A stretch of DNA of 64,000 nt from an uncultured Eubacteriales bacterium. GTDB lineage: Bacteria; Bacillota; Clostridia; Peptostreptococcales; Anaerovoracaceae. The stretch's first letter is position 1, and the number at the start of each line of letters is the position of its first letter. Location of the stretch: the NCBI GenBank assembly GCA_900315895.1, contig ONAY01000011.1:1-64000 (forward strand), given 5' to 3'. The translations under genes were made by a program, and so were the position numbers. Positions 17,655 through 25,862 of the stretch are shown one piece after another. The notes beneath the pieces were generated by a model. It had not been told where the DNA came from, searched no databases, and was given only the letters and a program-made list of their open reading frames with translations.

Positions 17655-18722
17655 GTGAAAATCACAGGATTTCGTCCATTGATAATAACAAATGACGCAG
17701 AGGCAGTGATCGACATGTTCGAAGACTTGGGATTCGCGCTGCGCCACACGAAAACAGGGATTGGAGAAAATTCGGACACAAACTATGTGATGAAGGACTC
17801 CGGCGGAAACCGCGTATACATTACCGGCTCGGAGTCGGCCCGGAGCGATCTGACGGGAATCAGTATCAACGTGGATGATTTTCAGGAGACGTATGACTTC
17901 CTGATGGCCCGCGGGTTCAGGGACCCTCGCGGAGGACAGGTCACTGAGACGCCTTCTTCCAGGACGACAATGCTTTATTCTCCGTCCGGTTTCCCCCTGT
18001 TTATAACCGAGCACATTACGGACTCGCCTTACAAGACCGGCATAATAGGCGCGATGAAAGAGGAGGTCGATACCCTGAAGGCCGCCCTCACAAAGCTCAA
18101 AACATCCACGATCGCAGGCATGGAATTCAACGAGGGAAAGTTGAACGGCAAAAGCGTGGTGGTGGTTCAGTGCGGCATGGGTAAGGTCAATGCCGGCATC
18201 TGCGCCAACACGCTGGTACACACCTTCGGCGTAGACCGGATAATCAACACCGGAGTGGCGGGTTCCCTCAATGCAGACATTGACATCGGGGATCTTGTGA
18301 TCTCCACGGACGCCGTACAGCATGACTTCACAGTGGAGGCCATCGGGTTCAAAAAAGGTGAGATCCCGTATACGGGTCTCTATGCTTTTCCGGCGGACGA
18401 CGAGCTTCGGGCCATGGCCCGCCGGGCCGCAGAGGCCACGGCACCTGACAGCAAGGTGTTCGAAGGGCGGGTCTGCTCCGGAGACCAGTTTATCGCTACG
18501 CGTGAGCAAAAGGAGTCGATCCTGGAGGCTTTCGGAGGTATGTGCTGCGAGATGGAGGGCGGAGCCATCGCTCATGCCTGTTATCTGAACCACACGCCCT
18601 TCGTCATCATCCGGGCCATCTCTGACAAGGCTGACGACAGCGAAGAGGTGAGCTTTGAAACTTTTGCGGAGCAGGCGGCTAAGCACTGCGCTGCCATAGT
18701 CCGGTATATGATCTCCCATTGA
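17655..18722 (+). CDS. VOC (glyoxalase-like) domain fused to MTA/SAH nucleosidase
   Basis: 355 residues from a GTG start with GAGGGAGG upstream. Residues 1-120 resemble a vicinal-oxygen-chelate half-module (PLIITNDAEAVIDMFEDLGFAL ... MLYSPSGFPLFITEH). Residues 127-355 are a complete MTA/SAH nucleosidase with IGAMKEEVDTL (catalytic Glu137), CEMEGGAIAHAC (Met300, Glu301 at the ribose) and ISDKAD (catalytic Asp324). The nucleosidase cleaves methylthioadenosine or S-adenosylhomocysteine to adenine and a thioribose or ribosylhomocysteine. Nucleosidases are normally about 230 residues alone, so the N-terminal domain is extra. Its ligand is unknown; a binding or regulatory role is inference. The gene has its own terminator. 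Confidence 0.85.
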   Translation: MKITGFRPLIITNDAEAVIDMFEDLGFALRHTKTGIGENSDTNYVMKDSGGNRVYITGSESARSDLTGISINVDDFQETYDFLMARGFRDPRGGQVTETPSSRTTMLYSPSGFPLFITEHITDSPYKTGIIGAMKEEVDTLKAALTKLKTSTIAGMEFNEGKLNGKSVVVVQCGMGKVNAGICANTLVHTFGVDRIINTGVAGSLNADIDIGDLVISTDAVQHDFTVEAIGFKKGEIPYTGLYAFPADDELRAMARRAAEATAPDSKVFEGRVCSGDQFIATREQKESILEAFGGMCCEMEGGAIAHACYLNHTPFVIIRAISDKADDSEEVSFETFAEQAAKHCAAIVRYMISH

Positions 18723-18776
18723 TATCCTGCCGTCAGTACCGGCTAAAAAAAAGAGATGTGAAAGTCCTTGGGCGCT

Positions 18777-18798
18777 CAGCCTGAGGGCTGTATTTTTT
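18777..18798 (+). terminator. Terminator after the VOC-nucleosidase gene
   Basis: CAGCC-TGAG-GGCTG stem followed by TATTTTTT; the T run is also the start of a TTTTTTGCGC copy. Confidence 0.7.
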
Positions 18799-18811
18799 GC
18801 GCCTCTTAAGG

Positions 18812-18840
18812 TTGCCAAATCGTGCACGATAGTGTAGACT
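18812..18840 (+). promoter_or_regulatory. Probable glnA promoter
   Basis: TTGCCA, 17-base spacer, TAGACT, 78 bases before the glnA start. Confidence 0.5.
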
Positions 18841-18918
18841 GAAATCAAGGATTACGTACGATAAGACTGCGGGGCGGTGCGCCGCGTACTGCAGATCTGT
18901 AACAAGAAAGGAAATGAA

Positions 18919-20358
18919 ATGTTCAAGAATTTCGAAGAAGCTAAGAAGTTTATCCAGGATAATGATGTAAAAATGGTTGACTTCATGATGGTGGACCTGG
19001 CGGGAAGGTGGAGACACGTTACGATTCCTGCTGCCAGATTCACAGAGGATACCATGAAGTCGGGCATTGGATTCGACGGATCCAACTACGGATTTGCACC
19101 CATAGAGAACAGCGATATGGTATTTATTCCGGACGTGTCCAGCGCTTGGATCGATCCGTTCCTTGAGATCAAGACCATGTGCATGATCGGCGACGTTCAG
19201 GTCATCGGGCACGGCGGGGAGCCCAATCGTCCCTTCGACCAGGAGCCCAGAAATGTGGCTAAGCGCGCAGAGGAGTACATGAGAAGCACGGGCATCGCAG
19301 ATAAGATCCTGCTGGGACCTGAGTATGAGTTCTATGTGTTCGACCATGTGGATTATGAGAATAAACCGCAGGGTGCTTCATATCACATCGACACCAAGGA
19401 AGCTGAATGGAATAGGGGACTGGACTACGAGCAGAACCTGGGCTACAAGACAGGCTACAAGGCAGGCTATCATGCCGCTCCTCCCCAGGACGTGCTCTAT
19501 GACTATAGGTCAAAAGTGACCATGATCATGGAGGAACTGGGCGCCAAGGTCAAGTACCATCACCACGAAGTGGGCGGCCCCGGACAGCTGGAGATCGAGG
19601 TGGAGTTCGATGAACTGGCTCCTCAGGCTGACAAGACAATGCTGGCAAAGTATATCATCAAGAACGAGGCCATTAGAGAAGGGCACACGGCTACTTTCCT
19701 GCCCAAGCCCGTCTACAACGAGGCAGGGTCAGGCATGCACGTCCACATGATACTTTTCAAGGACGGAAAGCCGCTTTTCTATGATCCGTCCGGCTACTCA
19801 GAGCTTTCCAAGACAGCTATGAACTTCATCGGAGGACTGCTTCGTCACATCGGTGCGCTTTGCGCCATCACCGACCCAACCACCAATTCCTACAAGAGGC
19901 TGCTTCCGGGCTTCGAGGCACCGGTCACTGTGGGATTCGCTACGGCAAACAGAAGCGCGGTCATCCGCATCCCGGCCTACGCCAAGTCACCTGACAAGAG
20001 AAGGTTCGAGATCAGAAACGTGGACGGCACCTGCAATCCGTACTACGCCTACGCTGCCATCCTCATGGCAGGCCTGGACGGCATCAAGAACGAGATCGAC
20101 CCGGTTGCCGAGGGCCACGGACCCTACGACTTCAACCTCTATGAACTTTCAGACGAGGAAAAGGCCAAGATCTCATCTCTTCCGAAGTCGCTGGACGAGG
20201 CCCTGGACGCTCTTGAGAAAGACCACGACTTCCTGACCGAAGGCGGCGTCTTCCCCCAGAGGCTCATCGATCTCTGGATCGCCGGCAAGCGCGCCGAGAT
20301 CGAAAAGATCAACAAGGTGCCCACACCCATGGAATTTGAGATGTACTACGATCTGTAA
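18919..20358 (+). CDS. glnA: Glutamine synthetase type I
   Basis: 479 residues from the ATG at 18919, preceded by GAAAGGAAA; an upstream in-frame start at 18877 lacks a ribosome site. Family motifs: the N-terminal beta-grasp region ending in FDGSNYG, GPEYEFYVF (metal-binding Glu), GGPGQLEIEVEF, GSGMHVHMI, NRSAVIRIPAY, and the C-terminal PTPMEFEMYYDL. It makes glutamine from glutamate, ammonia and ATP. The adenylylation segment typical of the beta subtype (NLYDLP) is NLYELS here, so adenylylation is unlikely. No glnR-type regulator is adjacent. Confidence 0.95.
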   Translation: MFKNFEEAKKFIQDNDVKMVDFMMVDLAGRWRHVTIPAARFTEDTMKSGIGFDGSNYGFAPIENSDMVFIPDVSSAWIDPFLEIKTMCMIGDVQVIGHGGEPNRPFDQEPRNVAKRAEEYMRSTGIADKILLGPEYEFYVFDHVDYENKPQGASYHIDTKEAEWNRGLDYEQNLGYKTGYKAGYHAAPPQDVLYDYRSKVTMIMEELGAKVKYHHHEVGGPGQLEIEVEFDELAPQADKTMLAKYIIKNEAIREGHTATFLPKPVYNEAGSGMHVHMILFKDGKPLFYDPSGYSELSKTAMNFIGGLLRHIGALCAITDPTTNSYKRLLPGFEAPVTVGFATANRSAVIRIPAYAKSPDKRRFEIRNVDGTCNPYYAYAAILMAGLDGIKNEIDPVAEGHGPYDFNLYELSDEEKAKISSLPKSLDEALDALEKDHDFLTEGGVFPQRLIDLWIAGKRAEIEKINKVPTPMEFEMYYDL

Positions 20359-20372
20359 AAAATGTTATACGA

Positions 20373-20400
20373 CCCCCGGTGCCCTGCCGGGGGTTTTGTG
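20373..20400 (+). terminator. Terminator after glnA
   Basis: CCCCCGG / CCGGGGG stem followed by TTTTGTGTT. Bases 20401-20572 hold a TACAAT-like box near 20540 and no gene I can support. Confidence 0.85.
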
Positions 20401-20572
20401 TTGGAGAGCAATCACTTTTAAGGAGGTTTAACCTGAGAGTTAGTAGAACTACAGTCTCAAAGGAGCATAATAGGGGTGTTGGGTGAGCCAGGCGGCTAAA
20501 CTCTACTTTCAAGAGGTGTTGTTTTTTTAGTTCGGAAGGTACAATCGATTATCAGATGTGGGAGGTTCACTT

Positions 20573-21466
20573 ATGGATCTTGTGAAGATAGGATCATATA
20601 TCGCATCAAAACGCAAAGCTTTGGGGATGACTCAGGTACAGTTGGCCGACAGGCTTGGAATGAGCGATAAATCTGTTTCCAAGTGGGAGAGGGGCATATG
20701 TCTCCCGGATGTGTCTTTGTACATGGAGCTTTGCGGTGTACTGGGGATATCCATCAACGAATTTCTTGCCGGAGAGGACCTGATCAAGGAGGACATCCCT
20801 AAACAGTCAGAAGAAAACATAATCAACATAGCCAGGATAGGCCAGCGGAAATACAGCAAACTGCAGAGGATCTTCATCATTCTGTCTGTCATATATTTTT
20901 TGCTGGCATGCGGGATGGTATTATGGAAGACTGCGCCGGGACTGAGCTATGTGGGACCGGCAGGAGATCTGAGCCAGGAAAAGATCCTTGCCGAAAACAT
21001 TTTCACAGGCAAGGACGTGATGTTGTTCAATTACAGAACAGACAACAGCCACGAAAAGATCGATCTCATATTATATGGGTATGAGGACGGGCACCTGAAA
21101 GACATGACAATAATTGACAGCTTTGATACGTCCGGCAGGAATCTTCGGCAGGGAGCGGTCATGGCGGTGGCTGATCATGATGCATTCCGCCTGACGGTGA
21201 TGGCAGCCAGCAAAAGAAGCGGCAGATCTCCCGAGACGATAGAGATCCTGAATGATGTTGAAGGAGCAGGAACTTTAAGACACGATGTCGTAATGATGAA
21301 AGAAAATGTGCACATTAGACCCGGTATGGAAACGATTTTGGCTTATGTTGCGTACAGTGAAGGCGATGATTTTCACGTCGTACCGCTTGAGGCAATAGGA
21401 AGTGAAAAGATAGAGTCAGGAAAGGGGTATTTATACGCTTTATCTTTCAGGGTCGGTTGGGCATGA
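20573..21466 (+). CDS. Membrane-anchored XRE-family transcriptional regulator
   Basis: 297 residues from the ATG at 20573, which has GGGAGG seven bases upstream; the in-frame GTG at 20558 overlaps that site. Residues 6-62 are a Cro/CI-type helix-turn-helix (IASKRKALGMTQVQLADRLGMSDKSVSKWERG). Residues 105-123 form one membrane segment (IFIILSVIYFLLACGMVLW), and the remaining ~175 residues would be outside the cell. This topology suggests that an external signal controls the adjoining ABC genes. No output sites can be named. It precedes the permease gene by 17 bases. Confidence 0.75.
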   Translation: MDLVKIGSYIASKRKALGMTQVQLADRLGMSDKSVSKWERGICLPDVSLYMELCGVLGISINEFLAGEDLIKEDIPKQSEENIINIARIGQRKYSKLQRIFIILSVIYFLLACGMVLWKTAPGLSYVGPAGDLSQEKILAENIFTGKDVMLFNYRTDNSHEKIDLILYGYEDGHLKDMTIIDSFDTSGRNLRQGAVMAVADHDAFRLTVMAASKRSGRSPETIEILNDVEGAGTLRHDVVMMKENVHIRPGMETILAYVAYSEGDDFHVVPLEAIGSEKIESGKGYLYALSFRVGWA

Positions 21467-21483
21467 AACAGGAGGGATGAGTA

Positions 21484-22881
21484 TTGAGTAAATATCTGTC
21501 TTTGGTCTGCCTTTACAATAAGGCGGCGTTCAGGAAGACAATACTTTTGGGAGCAACGATACCTTTAACGTTCGCGGCCATATATGCTGTAAAGTTCCGG
21601 CTTATGGTACCGGGCGGGTCTTTCATGGTCATGGAGAGGACGTTAGGAGGCGCATGGACCGTGCTGGCTTTCGTGTTAATCCTGGTGCTTTCAGTGACTG
21701 GGGCCATGAACTCGGTAAATGGCAAAAAAGCCTTGAAGGCTGCGCATTCCACCACGGGCTACACCATAAGAAGATTGTACATTTCCCCGCTGGCATCATA
21801 CCTTACCATGTATGGATACTATTTGCTTATGATCGTGATCCTGTGGGGGGCAGCCATAGTTTCCGTTTTGGGGATCGGATACTTTGGAATGAGTGCCGCC
21901 GGAGCCGCGGATACGGATGCGAGGCTGGCCTTGGGAATACTAAGGACTGACATTGGCCACGCTCTTCTTCCCATTGCCCATCCTCAGGTACTGTTATTCA
22001 ACATCGTTTCTGTACTGGCGCTGGCGGGGGACACCGCCAGATCCAGCTACCTGAGCTGGCACAATAGCAGACCCTCTGCCGGAATCCTGGTGGTATCTTT
22101 GGCCATGTTCGTGGTCTGGTCCTTCAAACTCAGCGACAGTTATCTGCTTATTGTGATCCTGGTGCTGTCCATGTACGTGGTGTTCCTTGTGGGGGACGTC
22201 ATGGCCAGGGAGAAACATCCAAAGGGGGATCCTTTCCTGGTGAACAAATACGTTGGAATGGTGGACATGGACAGTACTGAGTTCGATGAAGATCTGCTGA
22301 TGGCGGTAAACAGCAATTCCGGCACGATCGGCCAGGAAGGGGGAGAAACTGCTCATTTTGAAGATATTGAACATCACAAGATAGATCTATTCTGTCTCAG
22401 AAGGAGATATCTTCCCATGGGGATCAACATGGAGAGAGCGGACTTTCTGCTTGGAGCGTGCATCTTTGTGGGGTTGGCAGGTAAGATCGCCTTTTACGGA
22501 AGTTTTTTTATGAAGCTCAGGGCCATCAACAACAGCCTGACCGGAGTGACCATCGATTCAGAAATGATGATGCCGTATTTCTGGGATCTTCAGAAACATG
22601 CCTATTACGGGTATCTGATTGCGATAATACTGGTGTTCTTCCTTCAGGCATACCTGAATTACAGCTATTACAACAAGGAGACCAAGAGCGTATTTGTAAT
22701 GAAGAGGCTGCCGGACAGAAAGGAATACGCCCGGACTATCTGGACATCTCCTGCTCTGGAGAGCTGCATGATAGTCATCATCATGGCAGCCCATACGGTA
22801 CTGGATATGATCCTGTACGTTTTTTTCACTCCCCATGTAGCCCTTCATCCCGACTATCTGATCAATTTACTGCCGTTTTAG
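21484..22881 (+). CDS. ABC-type transporter permease, multi-spanning
   Basis: 465 residues from a TTG start with GGAGG upstream. About nine to ten hydrophobic segments, with a hydrophilic stretch at residues 250-300 (MVDMDSTEFDEDLLMAVNSN). It lacks a strong family motif, but its position between a regulator and an ATP-binding subunit gene (11 bases apart) indicates the membrane half of an ABC transporter of the ABC-2 export kind. Substrate unknown. Confidence 0.65.
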   Translation: MSKYLSLVCLYNKAAFRKTILLGATIPLTFAAIYAVKFRLMVPGGSFMVMERTLGGAWTVLAFVLILVLSVTGAMNSVNGKKALKAAHSTTGYTIRRLYISPLASYLTMYGYYLLMIVILWGAAIVSVLGIGYFGMSAAGAADTDARLALGILRTDIGHALLPIAHPQVLLFNIVSVLALAGDTARSSYLSWHNSRPSAGILVVSLAMFVVWSFKLSDSYLLIVILVLSMYVVFLVGDVMAREKHPKGDPFLVNKYVGMVDMDSTEFDEDLLMAVNSNSGTIGQEGGETAHFEDIEHHKIDLFCLRRRYLPMGINMERADFLLGACIFVGLAGKIAFYGSFFMKLRAINNSLTGVTIDSEMMMPYFWDLQKHAYYGYLIAIILVFFLQAYLNYSYYNKETKSVFVMKRLPDRKEYARTIWTSPALESCMIVIIMAAHTVLDMILYVFFTPHVALHPDYLINLLPF

Positions 22882-22891
22882 GAGGTCAACC

Positions 22892-23614
22892 ATGATCGAA
22901 TTAATAAACGTATCGAAGGAATATAAGAACAAGACGGCTCTCTCCAACTGCAGCATCCGGATTCCTGAGGGCCAGATCATCGGTCTTTTCGGTTCGAACG
23001 GAGCGGGCAAGACCACGCTGATGAAGTGCATAATGGGATTTCTTAAGTATGACGGAACGATCACCCTTGACGGGGAACCTATCAATGAAAAAAACATATT
23101 CAGGCTTTCTTACGCCACAGGAGATCATTCATTCTTTCCGTCGGTCACCGCAGGCGATCACAAGGCTTTTTACAAGATGCAGTTCCCGCGGTTCGATGAA
23201 CGGAGATATGACGCGCTGATGGAGTTTTTTGAACTTCCTTCAAAGAAAAAGATCAGCGAGTTCAGCCTGGGCCAGCAGAACCAGTTTGAAGTGGTTCTGG
23301 CCATCAGCCAGGGGGCAGATTACGTGTTCATGGACGAGCCTTTTGCGGGGAATGATGTTTTTAACAGGGAAGATTTCTATGAGGTGCTTATCAGCGTTCT
23401 TAATGAGGACGAGACTGTGGTGATATCGACACACCTCATAGAAGAGATAGCTGATTACATAGACAGAGCCATCCTGATCCGCAGGGGTGAGATAATAGAT
23501 GACCTGGACATTAATGAAGTAGAGGCCGGCGGCCGTTCGCTGATCCAGATCGTCAAGGAGAAATATGACTACAGGGCAGACAGGATCAGGACAGCTGTGA
23601 ATCAAATGAAATAG
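22892..23614 (+). CDS. ABC transporter ATP-binding protein
   Basis: 240 residues. Walker A GSNGAGKTT (34-42), Walker B YVFMDEPFAG and switch His in ISTHLIEEIADY. The signature reads FSLGQQNQFE instead of LSGGQ, a variant also seen in YtrB-like ABC-2 exporters. It energises the adjacent permease. Shine-Dalgarno GGAGG. The gene is part of a four-gene unit with the regulator and the exported protein downstream. Confidence 0.88.
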   Translation: MIELINVSKEYKNKTALSNCSIRIPEGQIIGLFGSNGAGKTTLMKCIMGFLKYDGTITLDGEPINEKNIFRLSYATGDHSFFPSVTAGDHKAFYKMQFPRFDERRYDALMEFFELPSKKKISEFSLGQQNQFEVVLAISQGADYVFMDEPFAGNDVFNREDFYEVLISVLNEDETVVISTHLIEEIADYIDRAILIRRGEIIDDLDINEVEAGGRSLIQIVKEKYDYRADRIRTAVNQMK

Positions 23615-23634
23615 ATCTGCGCAGGGGGTATTTT

Positions 23635-25371
23635 ATGAAAAAGATTGGCATATTGTTCATGATGACAGCTCTGATATCTGCCGCGATCATAGTCTCGGGC
23701 TTTAAGCTCGTGAATGACCGGGTAGGAGGTGTTGTCCTTACAGAAGAGACGATCATGGGAAGCAGCACGGCCTGTGAGGGGTTATCTGCAGGTTTCAGGG
23801 CAGATTCATCTGAGGATCTCCACTGGATCAACAGCTATGATTTCAGCTCAGGAGAGACTGTTTCCAGCTTCAAAAGAGGCTTCATGGAGGTAAACGAGGA
23901 AACATCTGTATATGATGATATGCGTTTTGTCGGGTGGTCTGTGAAACCATTCTGCACCATGATAGAATATGGTCCTCTGGGGGATGTGGCATCTTCACGC
24001 GTACAGGATTTCTACCAAGAGATACAGGAAAGAGTGCTGACTTCCGGAATTCCGGAAGATGGTATGGTAAGACTTAAAGATCTCTTGGATTATTACCCTG
24101 TAAGTTTCAGGTTTCAGTTCGGCACCAAGGTCTACAGCTCTGACGACATGCTGGATGGCCTGAAGATATTGGACCGGATGGGGAAACTGAAACATGAAAA
24201 CACTTTGGCATATAACTCGACCATGAATCTGTTCGTTTGCTTTAATGAAATGTTCCGGATCCCGGTGATCGATAATGAGTATCATAGATATAAGGTCACA
24301 AAGCTGGACAACTACGACAAAAAAACATCTCTCGGATATGAAACTGATATTGTGAGGGTCGATGAAAAAAACAGTGACTATTATGAGTTTGACCCATTTA
24401 TCGTTCTGCAGGAAGAGAATGTCATAGACGGTATTCAGTGGGAGCACCCGGATATTTTGTCCGGGTATTCATACGAGGCAGGCGAAGAAGTGGCTGACAC
24501 AGAGAACAGGACCGCAGCTGATTACAAGTTAAAAAACAGACTGCTTTTCGTTGTGAACAACAGAACTGCCAAAGGGGAACCGGTGGATGTCTCACAGCTT
24601 CCGGAGGGATTTGGGATCTATGAACTTCCCATCGAGATATCACCGTCTGCCACCGTCAGGCGTGGAAAGAGAAGTGAAGGCATGCGTAACCCGCTGCCTC
24701 ACGCAGAACAACTGTCAATGGTCTGCCCGCTGGCCACGGAACATGAATATGTGGGGCTAAGTTTGTCCGGCGACCACAGGTGCCTGGCTGTATTTTATGT
24801 GCAGGAAGGCCGGATGAACGTTGAACTGCTGGATGCAGACCTGTGGGAGAGCAGGGGAAGGTTTGAATTGTTCGGTTCGGCGCAAAAAATCTCATATGCC
24901 TGGGGCGAAGATGGCAGTCTTGCAGTTACGGACAACGAAACAAACCTTGCAGTTTTATACAGGAAGGGAGACGGATCCTATTCAGAACTGTACGGGGGCA
25001 GGATCGGAGGAGACTTGATAAGAGCGATGTTTGACGGGGGAACGGGATGGAAAGAAAACTCATATGCCGCAGTAAACTGCGGTTACGAACCCGGACTTGC
25101 GGTCGCAGTACAAGACGGAAAGGCTGTGCTGGTTCAGGATCTCATGGTAGGAGATGAGTCCCGGAGCATTAGGGTGCCTGCACTGGAGTGTGTCGTGATC
25201 GACTCCGGTGGGGTGCTCTACCAGGGGATGCTCAAAAGCGATCTGTGCGACCTGAACTATGATCTTAGGGGAGACGAGCTGGAAAAGATTTTAAGAGACG
25301 AGGGAATCGTTGGATCGCTCTTGATCAGACCAGTGGAAAACGAGAACTGGGTGAAATGGGGTGCGGCATGA
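23635..25371 (+). CDS. Exported or membrane-anchored protein of the ABC module, ending in a tRNA repeat
   Basis: 578 residues, family not recognised. Residues 5-25 form a signal or anchor segment (GILFMMTALISAAIIVSGF). The rest is hydrophilic; residues 370-520 show short repeated beta-type units (YVGLSLSGDHRCLAVFYVQ, ISYAWGEDGSLAVTDNE) that hint at a beta-propeller. It lies 20 bases after the ABC ATPase gene and is probably a partner of that transporter. The last codons (GAA-stop) lie inside an 18-base copy of the tRNA-Arg 3' end, so the original C-terminus may have been replaced by a recombination event. Confidence 0.6.
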   Translation: MKKIGILFMMTALISAAIIVSGFKLVNDRVGGVVLTEETIMGSSTACEGLSAGFRADSSEDLHWINSYDFSSGETVSSFKRGFMEVNEETSVYDDMRFVGWSVKPFCTMIEYGPLGDVASSRVQDFYQEIQERVLTSGIPEDGMVRLKDLLDYYPVSFRFQFGTKVYSSDDMLDGLKILDRMGKLKHENTLAYNSTMNLFVCFNEMFRIPVIDNEYHRYKVTKLDNYDKKTSLGYETDIVRVDEKNSDYYEFDPFIVLQEENVIDGIQWEHPDILSGYSYEAGEEVADTENRTAADYKLKNRLLFVVNNRTAKGEPVDVSQLPEGFGIYELPIEISPSATVRRGKRSEGMRNPLPHAEQLSMVCPLATEHEYVGLSLSGDHRCLAVFYVQEGRMNVELLDADLWESRGRFELFGSAQKISYAWGEDGSLAVTDNETNLAVLYRKGDGSYSELYGGRIGGDLIRAMFDGGTGWKENSYAAVNCGYEPGLAVAVQDGKAVLVQDLMVGDESRSIRVPALECVVIDSGGVLYQGMLKSDLCDLNYDLRGDELEKILRDEGIVGSLLIRPVENENWVKWGAA

Positions 25372-25377
25372 GGGACT
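25360..25377 (+). repeat. Direct repeat of the tRNA-Arg 3' end (att-like), copy 1
   Basis: GGTGCGGCATGAGGGACT, identical to 25563-25580, which is the 3' end of the tRNA-Arg gene including its CCA. The copies are 203 bases apart. A duplicated tRNA 3' end is the mark left by site-specific integration; the stop codon of the upstream gene lies within it. Confidence 0.75.
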
Positions 25378-25414
25378 TAGCAGCCATTCGCTTTGCTCAT
25401 GTCTGCCGTTCTGC

Positions 25415-25433
25415 GCCGCCCCGTACGGGCGGC
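25415..25433 (+). repeat. Hairpin in the tRNA-flanked segment
   Basis: GCCGCCC / GGGCGGC, loop CGTAC. No T tract follows. Confidence 0.6.
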
Positions 25434-25448
25434 TTGAACCGCTCCCTA

Positions 25449-25473
25449 CAGAAGTGTCCACCGGACACTTCTG
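25449..25473 (+). repeat. Perfect 11-bp hairpin in the tRNA-flanked segment
   Basis: CAGAAGTGTCC, loop ACC, GGACACTTCTG. No T tract follows. It lies in the segment enclosed by the tRNA-Arg direct repeats. Confidence 0.7.
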
Positions 25474-25493
25474 CTTAACGGTCGCGCCCTTTC

Positions 25494-25511
25494 GGGTTCG
25501 AGTCCCTCATG
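25494..25511 (+). repeat. Inverted copy of the tRNA-Arg T-arm and acceptor
   Basis: GGGTTCGAGTCCCTCATG is the exact reverse complement of 25570-25587 within the tRNA-Arg gene. Its last ten bases also pair with copy 1 (ATGAGGGACT at 25368-25377), so the segment 25368-25510 could close as one long RNA stem. Confidence 0.75.
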
Positions 25512-25525
25512 GATCTCGTTAGATT

Positions 25526-25558
25526 AAAAAGAAGCAGTCCAAACGGACTGCTTCTTTT
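25526..25558. terminator. Bidirectional terminator next to tRNA-Arg
   Basis: AAAAGAAGCAGTCC / GGACTGCTTCTTTT, loop AAAC. It serves the tRNA on the minus strand. Confidence 0.85.
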
Positions 25559-25561
25559 CAA

Positions 25562-25638
25562 TGGTGCGGCATGAGGGACTCGAACCCCTAACCTTCGCAT
25601 TCGTAGTGCGCTACTCTATCCAATTGAGCTAATGCCGC
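25562..25638 (-). tRNA. tRNA-Arg (anticodon ACG), CCA encoded
   Basis: On the minus strand the acceptor arms GCGGCAT / ATGCCGC pair fully. The D arm is GCTCAATTGGATAGAGT, the anticodon arm CGCA-CTACGAA-TGCG has anticodon ACG, and the T loop is TTCGAGT. The discriminator A is followed by CCA in the genome. It reads CGN arginine codons after A34 is converted to inosine. Bases 25639-25862 contain no gene I can support, apart from a TTTTTTGCGC copy at 25740. Confidence 0.95.
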
Positions 25639-25862
25639 ATGTGACTTTCGGCACCATATTATTATACTTATAGGCGCCGATTTTGTCAAATGGTATTTAT
25701 CTTGTGTTATGTAATTAACGAATTATGAGCAAATCCATGTTTTTTGCGCCAAAGTGACATCAGGTGGAGGTAAAATCGACTGAAATGCTCATGAATTGCA
25801 TATCAATCAAGAACAATCCGCCGGTCGGACCATATCCACAACTCGCAACGCAACCAATATTA

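Noticed and set aside
17634..18848. 404-codon open frame on the minus strand opposite the VOC-nucleosidase gene
   Set aside because: It is the mirror of a gene with clear catalytic motifs; the product is His/Arg/Cys-rich without family pattern and has no ribosome site.
25434..25512. A second tRNA gene on the + strand ending in GGGTTCGAGTCCCTCATG
   Set aside because: Only three T-stem pairs can form, and no D or anticodon arm fits; it is a partial inverted copy of the tRNA-Arg 3' part.
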